Assembly: GCF_013409625.1 (NCBI RefSeq)
Contig: NZ_JACCBF010000001.1
Location: forward strand, 2,669,001 to 2,733,000
From: Nocardioides kongjuensis
GTDB taxonomy: Bacteria; Actinomycetota; Actinomycetes; Propionibacteriales; Nocardioidaceae
Length of the DNA stretch: 64,000 bases
Direction of reading: 5' to 3'
Position numbers and translations under genes: made by a program. Shown here in pieces: positions 62,592 to 64,000 of this stretch (within the stretch, counting starts at the first letter, position 1; every line of letters starts with the position of its first letter). The notes under the pieces are model-generated. The model had not been told where the DNA came from, made no database searches, and saw only the letters and a program-made list of their open reading frames with translations.

Positions 62592-63440
62592 ATGGTTCCA
62601 CCGCGCATGAGCCGTCGACGCGCCCCGAGAGCCGACGGCCAAGCCCGTCAGAATCGGGCGGAGCAGCTATTCCTCCACCAGCGACATGCCTGGGACCACC
62701 ACCTCAAGAGGCACGGGGCCGGGGGGTGTAGCGGGTATTCGACTCGGCCGGCTGAGTGGCGTGTCCGCTGTCCAATCTGCATGAAGATGACCACATTCGA
62801 ATCGCTACAAGAGGAGCACGCGCCGCAGCAGTCGGGCGCGTCACTCCTTGGCAGCGACCGATGCGTGGTGCTGACCTGCTCTGCCTGCAACGGCGGAGCG
62901 AACCTTACCTACGAGATGCAAGCCGCGAGTCCGGAGACGTCAACGACGCACGCGAGCCCCTTGGGGTGCCCGACTCACGGCCTGGTGCTGGACCATTCGA
63001 GGGGGGACCTGATCCTAATAGCGGACGAGCTGCCCCTGGTCCTCACCGATCTCAAGTCGGCCTTTCTTGTCGCCTTCGCGACGCTGGGATACGGATGGTC
63101 GACGACCGCTGGCCTTCGACCGGTCCGCACTGCCATCCAGTCCGGCACCTTGCCACCCAACGGTACGTGCAGCATCGTCAAGCTCCGAGATCACGACGGG
63201 CAGAACATTGTCATGCAGCTGAGTGGGCCGTCACGATCGATCCTCGTACAGGCAGCGTCCGGCATCGCCGTCCAACTTCCGTGCCCAGGCAGCGCCTCAC
63301 TACCTATCTTGGACGGCCTGGCAGTGCGGACTAGGCAATGGTCTTGGCCCACCCTGAACGGAAGTCACAAGCAGTTGGAGGTCGCGCGTCGGGCTGGCAA
63401 CCTGTTTCACACGGATTTCTGTGACGGACACAGTTGGTAG
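62592..63440 (+). CDS. unrecognised protein with HNH-like zinc cluster (island cargo)
   Basis: 282 residues. The central block VRCPICMKMTTFESLQEEHA and then VVLTCSACNGGANL has two CxxC pairs and an E-E-H, as in HNH-type nucleases where the His is catalytic, though the full ββα pattern is not certain. The C-terminal 150 residues (LVLTDLKSAFLVAFATLGYG) match nothing I know. The N-terminus is very basic. Codon use has more A/T at third positions than neighbours, indicating acquisition. ATG 62592 is used; ATG 62607 is possible. It follows the integrase by 49 bp. Confidence 0.65.
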   Translation: MVPPRMSRRRAPRADGQARQNRAEQLFLHQRHAWDHHLKRHGAGGCSGYSTRPAEWRVRCPICMKMTTFESLQEEHAPQQSGASLLGSDRCVVLTCSACNGGANLTYEMQAASPETSTTHASPLGCPTHGLVLDHSRGDLILIADELPLVLTDLKSAFLVAFATLGYGWSTTAGLRPVRTAIQSGTLPPNGTCSIVKLRDHDGQNIVMQLSGPSRSILVQAASGIAVQLPCPGSASLPILDGLAVRTRQWSWPTLNGSHKQLEVARRAGNLFHTDFCDGHSW

Positions 63441-63888
63441 CTGGCTCCCTACGGTCTAGATCTCCGCAACCGCCGCGTGTGTTTGCACCGGGGACCGAAC
63501 TCAGCGCGTCGAGCTCGCGAGCGCCCCCGTTTCGATGCGCCCTCTACTCAGTTTCGGGACGGTAGGCACCTTCACTACCAAGCGCTCGACCCGACGTCGC
63601 CGCTTCCGGCCTCTTCTCGCCATCTCCACACCCATCTCGTAACAGTGGAGCGCCGCGACGTTAGGTAGAACTCGCCCGTCGATACTGGGTCAGTTTTCAG
63701 GCGTCGTCGACACACCACTCCCGCGCCGGCGAAGAGGCCCTACTGAGGCGGGTCAGCAGGTCGCCCAAACGCCGATAAGTCAGTGGTGCTCGAGAGTGTG
63801 TCCGACTACTCCGGAGAAACCGGAACTGCGGAGGGAAACTGGATCAATATCACAACCAGCGGCCGGGGCTATCAGTAAGATTTCGTCG
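63441..63888 (+). other. noncoding island segment
   Basis: About 450 bp without a convincing gene. A 63-codon frame at 63477 has arginine-rich random-like composition and no Shine-Dalgarno. GC content is lower than in the rest of the window. A small TCCGG-AGAAA-CCGGA hairpin lies at 63810-63824. I see no tRNA or clear second copy of the 13-bp repeat. Confidence 0.5.
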
Positions 63889-64000
63889 ATGATCACGGGT
63901 GAGCTGACGAGTAAGAGTGCCGCGCCCACTGAGGCGTCCCAGAGCTATCTGGAAGGACCCAGGTTCTCGGCAGTACAGGTACGCTCCACGAACGTCATCG
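63889..64000 (+). CDS. possible gene start running off the window (37 codons)
   Basis: An ATG opens a frame that stays open to the window end: MITGELTSKSAAPTE, then ASQSYLEG. Third positions are mostly G/C. The first six residues recall the N-terminus of HsdM-like proteins, but the following residues do not. No firm Shine-Dalgarno is present. It is too short to assign. Confidence 0.3.
   Translation, partial: MITGELTSKSAAPTEASQSYLEGPRFSAVQVRSTNVI

Noticed and set aside
63477..63668. 63-codon rightward frame in the island
   Set aside because: No ribosome binding site, random-like composition and no recognisable motif.
63889..64000. Type I restriction HsdM start (MITGEL)
   Set aside because: Only the first residues match; the following residues are unlike HsdM, and the frame is too short to decide.

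Overview
The window is high-GC DNA (G or C at most third codon positions), with many GTG starts and 4-bp ATGA/GTGA gene overlaps. Several genes begin 6-8 nt after a TAnnnT -10 box with no Shine-Dalgarno, i.e. as leaderless transcripts. Gene content (mfd-lipoprotein-mazG, pstSCAB, AfsR-type regulator, DUF222/HNH endonuclease, DUF2510-AIM24, PsuK/PsuG) points to an actinobacterium, most like Nocardioides or a relative. The genus is an inference.

Layout. 1-9.0 kb: a probable catabolic region with a MarR regulator (cut by the window edge), a C26 glutamine-amidotransferase-like hydrolase, a Tat-exported amidase, a LuxR regulator, a class II histone-deacetylase-like amidohydrolase and a ribose-type ABC transporter; short TTCGG..CCGAA sites recur in its control regions. 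9.0-17.8 kb: regulators and small enzymes (autoregulated-looking HTH protein, methyltransferase, an unlisted 59-codon gene, DUF6928-like protein, an amino-acid permease broken by one in-frame TAG, TetR plus P1 peptidase, a large AfsR-like regulator, acetyltransferase). 17.9-20.7 kb: a DUF222/HNH gene and an IS110-family element with a structured left end, a candidate bridge RNA. 21-28.2 kb: an acetyltransferase-like protein, a secreted Ig-like repeat protein, and the mfd - lipoprotein - mazG operon.

28.2-38.4 kb is the most unusual block: a phosphate-uptake operon read leftwards (pstC, pstA, pstS, an 863-residue secreted protein, a sortase-fold protein lacking both catalytic His and Cys, a PstS-like/Ig fusion, pstB). 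Its extracytoplasmic proteins carry C-terminal membrane anchors rather than lipoboxes. A triple 11-bp Pho-box-like array precedes pstC, and a 12-bp stem separates pstB from the rest.

38.4-44.5 kb: a lipoprotein serpin diverges from a branched-chain-amino-acid-type ABC operon whose two permeases and one ATPase are fused in one 903-residue chain; a perfect 12-bp inverted repeat lies between them. 44.5-61.0 kb: mostly housekeeping and metabolic genes (LLM oxidoreductase, siderophore-interacting protein, prenyl transferase, AIM24, hemolysin III, TrmA-type RNA methyltransferase, pseudouridine catabolism, MocR regulator with an EamA transporter, aldehyde dehydrogenase, matrixin protease, DUF255 thioredoxin protein) plus a C-terminal remnant of a UdgX-like glycosylase. 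61.0-64.0 kb: the start of a lower-GC genomic island with a tyrosine recombinase, tandem 13-bp repeats, an unrecognised HNH-like zinc protein and mostly noncoding DNA. No tRNA, rRNA or CRISPR array was found.
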